The notes under the pieces: generated by a model | The model's input: the letters and a program-made list of their open reading frames with translations, nothing else | Told to the model about the DNA's origin: nothing | The model's database searches: none | Origin: an uncultured Tidjanibacter sp. | Lineage (GTDB): Bacteria > Bacteroidota > Bacteroidia > Bacteroidales > Rikenellaceae | Direction of reading: 5' to 3' | DNA: 19,534 nucleotides | NCBI GenBank assembly: GCA_934663885.1 | Contig: CAKUKW010000016.1 | Span: 1-19,534 of the forward strand | Position numbers and translations under genes: made by a program | In this document: one piece after another, positions 1 through 6,898 of the stretch | Layout: every line of letters begins with the position of its first letter | How positions within the stretch are numbered: position 1 is the stretch's first letter

Positions 1-837
1 GACGCTATGTCGTCGCTCAGCCGCCCCGAAGAGGAGTCCGACTGGCAGCAGTTCGAGTCGATGAAACGGGTGGCCTGGAAAACCGGAACCAGCTATGGCG
101 GACGCGACGCCTGGGCCATAGGGGTAACGCCGCGCTACGTAGTCGGGGTATGGGCCGGCAATGCTTCAGGGGAAGGGCGTCCGGGTCTTACCGGCGTAGG
201 AAATGCTGCTCCGGTGCTGTTCGATATTTTCTCGACGCTTCCAGGGAGCGGATGGTTTGCTATGCCGTACGACGAAATGGAACGAGCGGCCATTTGCCGC
301 CACAGCGGTCACAGGGCCTCCGGAATCTGTGAAAAGGTCGACACCCTTTACATTCCAGCCGTGGGCATCGATACGCGTGTATGCCCTTACCATAGAACCG
401 TGCACCTGTCGGCAGACGAAAGATACAGGGTCAACAGTTCGTGCTATCCGGTTTCGGAAATTGTTACCCGCGGATGGTTCGTCCTCCCTCCAGCGCAGGA
501 GTACTATTACCGTATGTATAATATGGATTACAGGCCCATGCCTCCTTATAAACCCGGTTGCCGCCAGCCTTCGGAGCGCTCCATCGACATCATTTATCCC
601 GAAAACGGGGCCGTCCTTTATCTGCCGAAAGGTTTTACGGGCGAGCAGGAGAAATTTGTCTTCAGTGCCGCGCATGCCGGGCGGGATGCTGTAATATATT
701 GGTATGTCGACGAAGAATATGTGGGTTTCACGGATTCGTCCCACCAAATAGCCCTCAGGGCAGAGCGTGGCGACCATCTGCTTACGCTTACCGATGATGC
801 GGGAAATTCCCGGAGGATAAAATTTACCGTGAGGTAA
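1..837 (+). CDS. pbpC: Penicillin-binding protein 1C, C-terminal part (5' end outside window)
   Basis: This is the end of a bifunctional class A peptidoglycan synthase (periplasmic glycosyltransferase/transpeptidase). The frame is open from base 1, so the ATG at 7 is internal and the N-terminal glycosyltransferase and the SxxK/SxN part of the transpeptidase lie upstream. The third transpeptidase motif KTGTS is visible at 79-93. It is followed by the stretch YGGRDAWAIGVTP and then VGVWAGN, which is characteristic of PBP1C. The last ~90 residues, from about ERSIDIIYPENG on, match the all-beta C-terminal domain (BiPBP_C) that distinguishes PBP1C from PBP1A/1B. PBP1C genes often sit after an alpha-2-macroglobulin gene; that would be outside the window. 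The gene converges with the AraC regulator with only 14 bases between stop codons, and no hairpin terminator is visible there. Confidence 0.93.
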   Translation, partial: DAMSSLSRPEEESDWQQFESMKRVAWKTGTSYGGRDAWAIGVTPRYVVGVWAGNASGEGRPGLTGVGNAAPVLFDIFSTLPGSGWFAMPYDEMERAAICRHSGHRASGICEKVDTLYIPAVGIDTRVCPYHRTVHLSADERYRVNSSCYPVSEIVTRGWFVLPPAQEYYYRMYNMDYRPMPPYKPGCRQPSERSIDIIYPENGAVLYLPKGFTGEQEKFVFSAAHAGRDAVIYWYVDEEYVGFTDSSHQIALRAERGDHLLTLTDDAGNSRRIKFTVR

Positions 838-851
838 GATTTAATTCGCCT

Positions 852-1706
852 CTACTGCTCCACCATCAATTGTTTGCGGATTTCTCCGGGGGGGAGGCCG
901 AAATGCTGCTTGCAGAATGCATTGAAACTCGAGACGGAAGCAAACTCATATTTGTGGCATAACTCTTTTATAGTAAGTGAAGAGCAGTTCAGTTCGTGAT
1001 AAATGTTTTTGGCCTTTTGCTCCCGCATCCATTCCGAAGCCGAAACACCGAATACTTTAGTGAACTGCTTCTTGAAACCCGAAACGCTGTAGAAAGAGAG
1101 TTCCGTCAATTCCTGGACGCTGTTCACCTTACGGTAATTTTTATAGATAAACTGGGTAAAGCGCGCGTCGTTGCTGAGCAGCGGCTGGAAAAACCGGGCC
1201 AAATCCTCCTTTTTGTAATATGCCCTGAGAAGGTAGAACAACTCTTTGTTCTTGAGCTCCGAATAATAGATACATTTCAGCCCGTTATTGGTGTGTTTAA
1301 TGAACTCGTTTAAAAATCCTTCTATCTGCCCGTTAATATCCAGCATGTTGAATTCCGGCGAAAAATGTCCTGAAGATTTTTCGGGAAGTAATTTTTCGAT
1401 AGGCGTACATTCGCACAGCCTTACCAATTCAGTCGCATGGCATATAATTATGGTGGACTTCTCCATGAATTCTATTTGGAAATGCGCACCGGGTGGGAAG
1501 AGTAGTATTTTTTTATCGGCGATCTCGGTATTCAAAAAAGTACCTGAAGAAACGCGGCAGCTTCCGGAAGTGATAAATACGATGGAATTATCAAAAGAAT
1601 CTTTTTCGATAAAATCCCCGTTTTCATAATTAAAAACTTCCAGGGCAGATTCCCCTTTCCGGTTATAATTGAAACAGCTGGTGTGTTCTTTAACGTACAA
1701 AAGCAT
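852..1706 (-). CDS. AraC-family transcriptional regulator
   Basis: This 284-residue protein is a DNA-binding transcription factor. The last ~100 residues form the double helix-turn-helix of the AraC/XylS family. The first helix-turn-helix lies around VQELTELSFYSVSGFKKQF, and the second around LTIKELCHKYEFASVSSFNAF, followed by the usual KQHFGLPPGEIRK ending. The N-terminal half looks like the cupin-type sensory arm (IVFITSGSCRV, then LLFPPGAHFQI), but no ligand can be named. The gene is divergent from the ECF sigma gene, with a 569-base gap from its start to the sigma ATG, so it could regulate itself and the sigma/pilus locus (inference from position only). An imperfect 18-bp dyad lies 40 bases upstream of its start. 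Family assignment is secure; the regulon is unknown. Confidence 0.9.
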   Translation of the reverse strand: MLLYVKEHTSCFNYNRKGESALEVFNYENGDFIEKDSFDNSIVFITSGSCRVSSGTFLNTEIADKKILLFPPGAHFQIEFMEKSTIIICHATELVRLCECTPIEKLLPEKSSGHFSPEFNMLDINGQIEGFLNEFIKHTNNGLKCIYYSELKNKELFYLLRAYYKKEDLARFFQPLLSNDARFTQFIYKNYRKVNSVQELTELSFYSVSGFKKQFTKVFGVSASEWMREQKAKNIYHELNCSSLTIKELCHKYEFASVSSFNAFCKQHFGLPPGEIRKQLMVEQ

Positions 1707-1745
1707 GGCGGTAGTTTTTATTTGCAGAATATAAGCCGTACCTCC

Positions 1746-1763
1746 GACTGGTTCGAATCAGTC
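1746..1763. promoter_or_regulatory. Imperfect palindrome upstream of the AraC gene
   Basis: GACTG (1746-1750) and CAGTC (1759-1763) flank the palindrome TTCGAA (1752-1757), giving an 18-bp dyad with a single non-symmetric pair (1751/1758). It ends 40 bases upstream of the AraC start codon, where an autoregulatory operator could sit. AraC proteins more often bind direct repeats, so the binding protein, if any, is unknown. Confidence 0.35.
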
Positions 1764-1806
1764 AGGCTCGTCCTTTCGGCCCTGCGTCATATTTATAAAG
1801 AATTTC

Positions 1807-1814
1807 CAAAATTA
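1807..1814 (-). promoter_or_regulatory. Possible -7 box for the AraC gene
   Basis: Read on the minus strand this is TAATTTTG, a full match to the Bacteroidetes -7 consensus TAnnTTTG, lying 93 bases upstream of the AraC start. No TTTG lies at the expected -33 spacing; the nearest is about 13 bases away. In AT-rich DNA such a match can arise by chance. Confidence 0.3.
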
Positions 1815-2197
1815 ATCATTATCAGCCCAAAAACAGACTATATATGAATCAAATTTTATTTTATTTACTTCCGCTTTACTAATAATTTGTTTGGTTTCAT
1901 TCTTTTACGATGATAAATTATAATATTTTGATGCATATTTACAATATAATCATAATTGATGTCGATAATTGCGAATTTCTATAATACAACCATATCGTAC
2001 AAATTGAAACGCAGTTTTTCTATTGCGTAAAAACAAACTTAACGGCGGAAATGATATGGAATATATGTAGCCGATGAACACAAATAATGACCCGTGCCTC
2101 AAAAAACGACAAACAGCCGTCAATGCGATATTTTTATTATCACAGCTACTTCTTTTCAATAAAGGCAAATATTATTTTATGATGGGGTGATAGGTTA

Positions 2198-2205
2198 TAC
2201 TTTTG
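2198..2205 (+). promoter_or_regulatory. -7 promoter box for the ECF sigma gene
   Basis: TACTTTTG is a full match to the Bacteroidetes housekeeping -7 consensus TAnnTTTG, about 70 bases upstream of the ATG at 2276. The -33 element is poor, with only a T-rich stretch near 2174-2178. A start site around 2211 would give a leader of about 65 bases. It would also make a TTG start at 2222 unlikely. Confidence 0.5.
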
Positions 2206-2275
2206 TACCATACGGATACAATTGCAGCAATGCCATGATATCCTTATATTCCCCCTTCCCCGAGAGAAGAATAAA

Positions 2276-2911
2276 ATGAAAAAGAAGAAACTCCCCGAAA
2301 CAGACGCGATGTCGTATGCCGGTATTTCCCGTAAAGCGACTTCCGTGGGCGCAAACGAGCCTACAATTCCCGGCCAATGGATAGATGACCTGCGTCAAGG
2401 CAATTACGACGCTTTCAACAGGATCTTTTTCGCATTTTATAAACCTGTACTTAATTTCCTGCACTCCCTTACACAATCCCGCGACGACGCGGAGGAGATC
2501 TGCCAGGAAGTTTTTGCCAAAGTATGGCTGAACAGAGAGAAACTTGACGCAGGCAAAAATTTCCGGGCTTACCTGTATACTATCACACGTAATGAAGCAT
2601 ACGATTATTTCAAAAAAAAGAAAGTTATCGATGCCGGATTTTACCAGGAATGGCAATGGAGCGCCGCGAATGATACGGACGAAGTGATAATAGCAAAGGA
2701 GACCGAACTGCTGATCAACCTTACCGTGAGCCGCATGCCCAAACAGCGGAAACGCATATTCGAGCTGAGCCGCTACGAAGGCATGACCAATGAAGAGATC
2801 GCTAAAAAACTGAATATCGGTAAAAACGCGGTCGAAAAGCAGATCACTTATGCCCTCAAGGATATACGTGAGGTCCTGACGGCCTTGATAATCCTGCTTT
2901 TACTTAGGTAA
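2276..2911 (+). CDS. RNA polymerase ECF-type sigma-70 factor
   Basis: This cytoplasmic sigma factor of the extracytoplasmic-function class directs RNA polymerase to a specific regulon. Sigma region 2 is visible from FNRIFFAFYKPVLNFL through DAEEICQEVFAKVW to FRAYLYTITRNEAYDYFKKK. Region 4 runs from MPKQRKRIFELSRYEG to GMTNEEIAKKLNIGKNAVEKQ, a helix-turn-helix. The end is a hydrophobic tail (ALIILLLL), as in many Bacteroidetes FecR-partnered sigma factors. The ATG at 2276 gives 211 residues and has AAAATG context; an in-frame TTG at 2222 would add 18 residues without resemblance to the family. The protein has about 35 extra residues before region 2. Its probable partner is the FecR protein encoded at 3233, but a terminator-like hairpin and 321 bases separate the two genes, so they are not simply co-transcribed. 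Confidence 0.92.
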   Translation: MKKKKLPETDAMSYAGISRKATSVGANEPTIPGQWIDDLRQGNYDAFNRIFFAFYKPVLNFLHSLTQSRDDAEEICQEVFAKVWLNREKLDAGKNFRAYLYTITRNEAYDYFKKKKVIDAGFYQEWQWSAANDTDEVIIAKETELLINLTVSRMPKQRKRIFELSRYEGMTNEEIAKKLNIGKNAVEKQITYALKDIREVLTALIILLLLR

Positions 2912-3027
2912 CAACCCCGCATCATAAGATACCCTAACAGGAGAAACCTACGAAATACATTTTATCTATCCGCATTTAGCTTAGGGGGCAGGACTTCCCT
3001 TTAAATGTCCATTTTTATTTATGCGGG

Positions 3028-3063
3028 CCCCCGTACGGGAGGCCGGCCGGGGGATTGTTTTTT
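3028..3063 (+). terminator. Intrinsic terminator after the sigma gene
   Basis: CCCCCG (3028-3033) pairs with CGGGGG (3048-3053). The loop is itself GC-rich and self-complementary (GTAC, GGCCGGCC). The stem is followed by ATTG and a run of six T (3058-3063). It lies about 115 bases after the sigma stop codon and would make the sigma gene its own transcription unit. Confidence 0.65.
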
Positions 3064-3131
3064 GTGCCAAAAGTTACATTGTTATTGTATTACACTGTTT
3101 GACAGTATGTTGGAAAAATATTTTAAATAAA

Positions 3132-3158
3132 ACGGGAAGTGAACCCGTGAAAACGGGT
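3132..3158 (+). promoter_or_regulatory. Leader hairpin with GAAA loop and a competing upstream repeat
   Basis: ACCCGT (3143-3148) and ACGGGT (3153-3158) form a perfect 6-bp stem closed by a GAAA tetraloop. A second copy of ACGGG at 3132-3136 could pair with the same CCCGT instead, so two mutually exclusive pairings exist. The element is 75-100 bases upstream of the FecR start. It may be a leader RNA structure, or a DNA site with repeated ACGGG half-sites. Confidence 0.35.
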
Positions 3159-3175
3159 ATATATTAAGTTAGCAA

Positions 3176-3210
3176 AAAGAGCCTGCCGGGTAATACACCT
3201 AAAGCTCTTT
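3176..3210 (+). promoter_or_regulatory. Leader stem-loop overlapping a boxA-like sequence
   Basis: AAAGAGC (3176-3182) is perfectly complementary to GCTCTTT (3204-3210), with a 21-base loop. The 3' arm begins GCTCTTTGATAAA (3204-3216), which resembles the boxA antitermination element of bacterial rRNA leaders (E. coli TGCTCTTTAACAA). The stem would sequester that element in RNA. There is no T-run after it, so it is not a terminator. It ends 22 bases before the FecR start codon. Confidence 0.35.
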
Positions 3211-3232
3211 GATAAAGACAAGATGATAAGCG

Positions 3233-4306
3233 ATGGCAAACAGATCGGCTGAAATAGTTTCAAAGATCATACTCTTTTATATTTCCGGCCGGTATTCGCA
3301 GAAAACGCAGGGGGAATTCAACGCCTGGTTCTCGAGCGACATCCACAGGGAAGAGAAAGAGGCTGCCCTGAAGGATCTTTGGGATGAAACGGTGACGGTC
3401 GACCGCGAGCGTGACCATGACACTGAAACGGACATGGCGTTCCGTAGACTGACATCCCGTTTGGGGATTTGCGGTGAAACGGGCACATTGATAAAACCTG
3501 AAATGAGCTATACCCGCCGGGCGAAAAGGGTACGGTTGGGAAACAGGGTGGGTAAAATCGCTGCGGCGATGACAATATTATTTATTATGGGTGGAACGGC
3601 ATATTTTATATGGCAGAAAATGGTGGCCGCGGTGGAAGAAACGCGGACGGCTTCGGTGACCGCATCCCCAAGGACTATTTCCGTGGCCGCCGACGACGTT
3701 CCCCGCGAGGTTGTATTTGCGGACGGATCGGTAGTATGGCTGAATTCATACTCTGTGATGGAGCATAAAGAGGATTTTGCAACTAACCGGGTAGTTGCGT
3801 TAACGGGAGAAGCGTACTTTGACATAGCTGCGGATACGGCAAATCCATTTGTGGTTCACACCAGTAACCTCAAAGTCACCGTTACGGGCACCCGTTTTAA
3901 TATATCCGATTACCCGGAACAGGTCACGGCAACCCTCTCTCTGTACCAGGGAGAAGTAACGGTACAGTCCGCGGACGGTACCCGGCACCTTTCCGCAGGC
4001 AGGAAACTGATTTACGACCAGCCCGCAACCAAAACCGAGATACGGCCTGAAGAATCAGTAAAACCGCTGTGGATGATAAGCCCTGCCGAATTCCGTTACG
4101 CCCCCCTTTCGGGAATCCTTGCCAGAGTAGGCGAAATGTATGGGGTAACGGTGGGATTCCTGCCTGTAGGCGTGCCCGACGATACGATGACGCTGATCCT
4201 GGACGGAACGGAGACACTCGAAGAAACATTGTTCCGACTTAAAAGCCTGAGCGGCAAATTCAACTTTACCATAGAAGGAACCAGAGTAAAAATAGAAAAA
4301 AACTAA
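3233..4306 (+). CDS. FecR-family anti-sigma factor
   Basis: This 357-residue inner-membrane regulator is expected to hold or activate the ECF sigma factor in response to a periplasmic signal. The cytoplasmic N-terminal region covers about residues 1-105. One membrane segment lies near residues 109-128 (IAAAMTILFIMGGTAYFIW). The periplasmic FecR domain covers about 148-250, with typical motifs such as FADGSVVWLNSYS, LTGEAYFDIA and VTGTRFNISDY. The C-terminal domain, from about 278, has the DUF4974 signature (FRYAPLSGILARVGEMYGV and then LEETLFRLKSLSGKFNFTIEG). The stop overlaps the start of the next gene (TAATG at 4304-4308), which argues for tight translational coupling to the STN/DUF3575 protein. 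In the FecA-FecR-FecI model, FecR's periplasmic end is contacted by an STN domain, exactly what the next gene encodes. Confidence 0.93.
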   Translation: MANRSAEIVSKIILFYISGRYSQKTQGEFNAWFSSDIHREEKEAALKDLWDETVTVDRERDHDTETDMAFRRLTSRLGICGETGTLIKPEMSYTRRAKRVRLGNRVGKIAAAMTILFIMGGTAYFIWQKMVAAVEETRTASVTASPRTISVAADDVPREVVFADGSVVWLNSYSVMEHKEDFATNRVVALTGEAYFDIAADTANPFVVHTSNLKVTVTGTRFNISDYPEQVTATLSLYQGEVTVQSADGTRHLSAGRKLIYDQPATKTEIRPEESVKPLWMISPAEFRYAPLSGILARVGEMYGVTVGFLPVGVPDDTMTLILDGTETLEETLFRLKSLSGKFNFTIEGTRVKIEKN

Positions 4307-5403
4307 TGCGAACTTTTACCATGTTTATTATCCAGCAAAGGCTGACATCGGCGATAGTAAGGAAATTGATAGTGCTGTTCCTTGCGGGCATCTGCGTATG
4401 GCAGCTTCAGGCGCAAACGCAGCAGCCGGTGATCCGGTTTTCAGTCCCTGCCTCGACGTTAGGGGAGGCATTGAAAGAAATTGCGAACCAAACCGACTAT
4501 CGGATATCGGTAAACCATACCAACTTCGATGTCGGCCGTAAAGTGAGCCTTCCTTCCAAACCCATCCTTCTGGAAGACGCACTAAAGCACCTGCTCTACG
4601 GAACCGGCCGAACTTATATGATCAGGGGAGAGCATATCCTTATAATTCCCCAGAAGGGAATTCCGGCCATCGTCCTTCCCGCAAAACTACCGGATCCGGT
4701 TCTTTCACCCGTACCGAAAGTAGAAAAGGGTGGCCTGCTGCCGGATCCTGTCATACTGTTCAAAGCGGGTGACAGCGTCAATGCAGCCGAACCAGTCCGA
4801 TCGAGGGCCAACAGCAACACTTACCGCGAGATGGCCCGCTGGGTCAATATGTCCTCCAATCCCGTAAAACGGCTGCCCGGAATGGCAATAAAAATAAACT
4901 TCCTGTACGGAATAGGGACATTGACCCCGAACCTCGGATTCGAGTTCGGCATTACTCCCAAGTCCACTATAGACGTAAGGGGAAGCTATAACCAGTGGGG
5001 TCTTGAAGGCTGCTGGGATGAAAACAGGAAACTGGCCCATTGGACCGTATCGGCCGAATACCGATACTGGTTCTGCGAACGTTTCAGCGGACATTTCGTA
5101 GGCGCGCACGGCTTTTTCGGATACTACAACATATCGGAATACGAACTGCCTTTACTTTTCGGTAAGGGCTCCGGGGACTTTCGCTATCACGGAAGCATTT
5201 TCGGCGCCGGAATCTCATACGGCTACCAGTGGATACTCGGAAAACACTGGAACCTCGAAGCGCAGATCGGCGTGGGCTACGGCCGCATGAATTATGATCG
5301 TTTCGACTGTCCGAGATGCGGGGACGAGCTGGAAAAGAATGTTAAACGCAACTATTTCGGCCCTACCCGCGTTGGTATCTCCCTTATTTACATGATAAAA
5401 TAA
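4306..5403 (+). CDS. STN-domain signalling protein fused to a DUF3575 outer-membrane barrel
   Basis: After a long basic N-terminus comes a signal peptide (LIVLFLAGICVWQLQAQ). Next is a secretin/TonB short N-terminal (STN) domain at about residues 42-115 (FSVPASTLGEALKEIANQTDY, ending RGEHILIIP). A proline-rich linker follows, and then a DUF3575 domain from about residue 190 to the end. DUF3575 marks include NFLYGIGTLTPNLGFEF, WTVSAEYRYWFCERFSGHF, ISYGYQWILGKHWNLEAQIG, a CPRC pair, and YFGPTRVGISLIYMIK ending in an outer-membrane-type strand. DUF3575 proteins are common in Bacteroidales fimbrial loci and are predicted outer-membrane proteins. The STN domain normally belongs to secretins or to TonB-dependent transducers such as FecA. 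Here it probably gives FecR a signal from a pilus-linked barrel (inference). A start at M6 (4321) is also possible. Confidence 0.85.
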   Translation: MRTFTMFIIQQRLTSAIVRKLIVLFLAGICVWQLQAQTQQPVIRFSVPASTLGEALKEIANQTDYRISVNHTNFDVGRKVSLPSKPILLEDALKHLLYGTGRTYMIRGEHILIIPQKGIPAIVLPAKLPDPVLSPVPKVEKGGLLPDPVILFKAGDSVNAAEPVRSRANSNTYREMARWVNMSSNPVKRLPGMAIKINFLYGIGTLTPNLGFEFGITPKSTIDVRGSYNQWGLEGCWDENRKLAHWTVSAEYRYWFCERFSGHFVGAHGFFGYYNISEYELPLLFGKGSGDFRYHGSIFGAGISYGYQWILGKHWNLEAQIGVGYGRMNYDRFDCPRCGDELEKNVKRNYFGPTRVGISLIYMIK

Positions 5404-5415
5404 AACGAATATAAA

Positions 5416-6840
5416 ATGAAGTTCAGAATAATCATATTATTGGTTTTGGGCGGGTTGATGCTTTCCTCCGTCTCGGCTAAAGGCCCGGTGGAAGTTGTAG
5501 TAAACAATCCTGCCATAAAGAAATCCGGCGACGAGGTTGTAGTGTCCTTCGATATAGAAACGGCGGGGTTGCCGCGGAACTACAAAGTAACATTCATTCC
5601 TATAATGTATAATGAAGGGACGCAAATGGTCAATCTTCCGCCGGTAAGCATGGTAGGTAAGCAACTGGCCCGCCAGGAAAAGAGGGCCGGACGGGAGCAG
5701 GGCGACCGCAGGATCATCCGCGGCTCTACCCGCGAAGTATTGAAGTATACCGCAAGTGTCCCGTTCGAAGAGTGGATGCAGCTGGTGTCCGTATCTATAT
5801 ACCCTTTTATTGAAGGATGCACCTCAATATGGGAAGATACTCCCATAACCGTATCCGAAGACAGGCTTCTGTATTATAACCTGATGCCTTATTTCGACGA
5901 CGCTCCGCTGGAATACACACTGACCGAACTGGAAAAATACGATCTCGAAAATCCTTTCCTGCATCCTATGGAAGATTACTCTAAACGCTATGATATATTG
6001 CTGAAAGACAGGGATAAAGGAAGTTCGAAGGTCATATTCAAAGTCGGGTCGAGCGTTATAGATACGGCTATGGAAGATAACGCCAATGTTCTTCAGGCAA
6101 TATTGAAAGCGTTCGAACTGATAGAAAAAGACCCCAATGCGATCCTTAAACATATTTTTATCGCCGGTTACGCTTCTCCCGAAGGGTCTTTGTCTCTGAA
6201 CACAAAACTGGCCCAGAACCGTGCGGAATCCGTGAAACGGTATATACAATCGCGGATGACGGTCCGTAACGAAAGCCTGTTCGAGCTTTACAACGGGCGG
6301 GAAGACTGGCAGGGGTTGCGCGAAAAGGTCGAGAACTCGACGATGGCGGAAAAACACGACGTCCTGCGCATAATAGATTCCTATACCATGGAACAGGAAA
6401 GCCGGAAAAGGGAGTTGCAGGGACTTGACGGCGGCGCGCCCTACAGGTTCATGCTGGATAACTTCTATCCCCCGCTGCGTAGTGCAGGTTACGTACAGGT
6501 ATATTACGAAATAGACCGCAGGGCCACTGTAGCCACGGCGGTGACCGACCAGTATGGGCGGACAACATGGGTAGACCCGGATTCACCGCAGAACCGGGGT
6601 GTCACGGCGATCAACAAAGCGGTCGAACTTATGATGCAGTTCCGGTTCGCCGAAGCCCTGGAGCTCATGCTCGAATTCGAGTCCGATCCCTGCTCGTGGA
6701 ATAATATCGGGGCCTGTTATATGATGCTCAGGGATTTTGAAAAGGCGGAGGAATACCTGTCGAAAGCTGAAAACGCAGGAGATGAGAACGCGCCTCTCAA
6801 CCTTGAGCAGATAGACTGGGCACGCAAGATCGAAAAATAA
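5416..6840 (+). CDS. DUF3868 / OmpA-like fimbrial accessory protein
   Basis: This 474-residue exported protein carries a signal peptide (FRIIILLVLGGLMLSSVSA, cleavage before KGPV). Residues ~22-130 match DUF3868, a family found with fimbrial genes in Bacteroidales. Residues ~206-275 and beyond resemble the OmpA peptidoglycan-binding domain: the strand VIFKVGSSVID, then FIAGYASPEGS near 249-258, then NTKLAQNRAESVKRYI, which matches the NxxLSxxRAxxV helix. The last ~75 residues look TPR-like (FAEALELMLEF, ACYMMLRDFEKAEEYLSKAENAG). Together with the upstream DUF3575 barrel, 12 bases away, it may form an envelope-spanning base for pilus export or anchoring, tied to the cell wall through the OmpA-like part (inference). 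Family assignment is good; the molecular role is not established. Confidence 0.85.
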   Translation: MKFRIIILLVLGGLMLSSVSAKGPVEVVVNNPAIKKSGDEVVVSFDIETAGLPRNYKVTFIPIMYNEGTQMVNLPPVSMVGKQLARQEKRAGREQGDRRIIRGSTREVLKYTASVPFEEWMQLVSVSIYPFIEGCTSIWEDTPITVSEDRLLYYNLMPYFDDAPLEYTLTELEKYDLENPFLHPMEDYSKRYDILLKDRDKGSSKVIFKVGSSVIDTAMEDNANVLQAILKAFELIEKDPNAILKHIFIAGYASPEGSLSLNTKLAQNRAESVKRYIQSRMTVRNESLFELYNGREDWQGLREKVENSTMAEKHDVLRIIDSYTMEQESRKRELQGLDGGAPYRFMLDNFYPPLRSAGYVQVYYEIDRRATVATAVTDQYGRTTWVDPDSPQNRGVTAINKAVELMMQFRFAEALELMLEFESDPCSWNNIGACYMMLRDFEKAEEYLSKAENAGDENAPLNLEQIDWARKIEK

Positions 6841-6898
6841 AAACATATATCATTTCAGAGTACTCAAAACTTACTTTTATCCATTAACTAAATTTATC

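Larger units (their letters stand above)
1707..2221. other. AT-rich divergent intergenic region
   Basis: This non-coding stretch between the AraC gene (minus) and the sigma gene (plus) is much more AT-rich than its neighbours. It contains an imperfect dyad at 1746-1763, a possible minus-strand -7 box at 1807-1814, a direct repeat ATAATTG at 1952-1958 and 1965-1971 (13-base period), and a good plus-strand -7 box at 2198-2205. The only longer open frame (1950-2168, minus) resembles no family and has AT-driven composition. I see no RNA gene, mobile element or convincing long inverted repeat in it. Confidence 0.7.

Noticed and set aside
1743..1763. GGTTCGAATC resembling a tRNA T-arm
   Set aside because: The flanking bases pair as GACTG/CAGTC around an 8-base loop, not a T-arm, and no acceptor, D or anticodon stems fit around it on either strand.
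1950..2168. 72-residue minus-strand open frame
   Set aside because: It lies in AT-rich intergenic DNA, resembles no family and has no start context; it most likely is not a gene.
1695..2208. GTACAAAAG (1695-1703) and CTTTTGTAC (2200-2208) as inverted repeats bounding an invertible promoter segment
   Set aside because: A 9-bp inverted pair is about what chance gives in 500 bases, one arm lies in the AraC start codon region, and no recombinase gene is nearby.
2222..2275. TTG start extending the sigma factor by 18 residues
   Set aside because: It would begin almost at the predicted transcription start, and the extra residues do not resemble sigma factors; ATG at 2276 is better.
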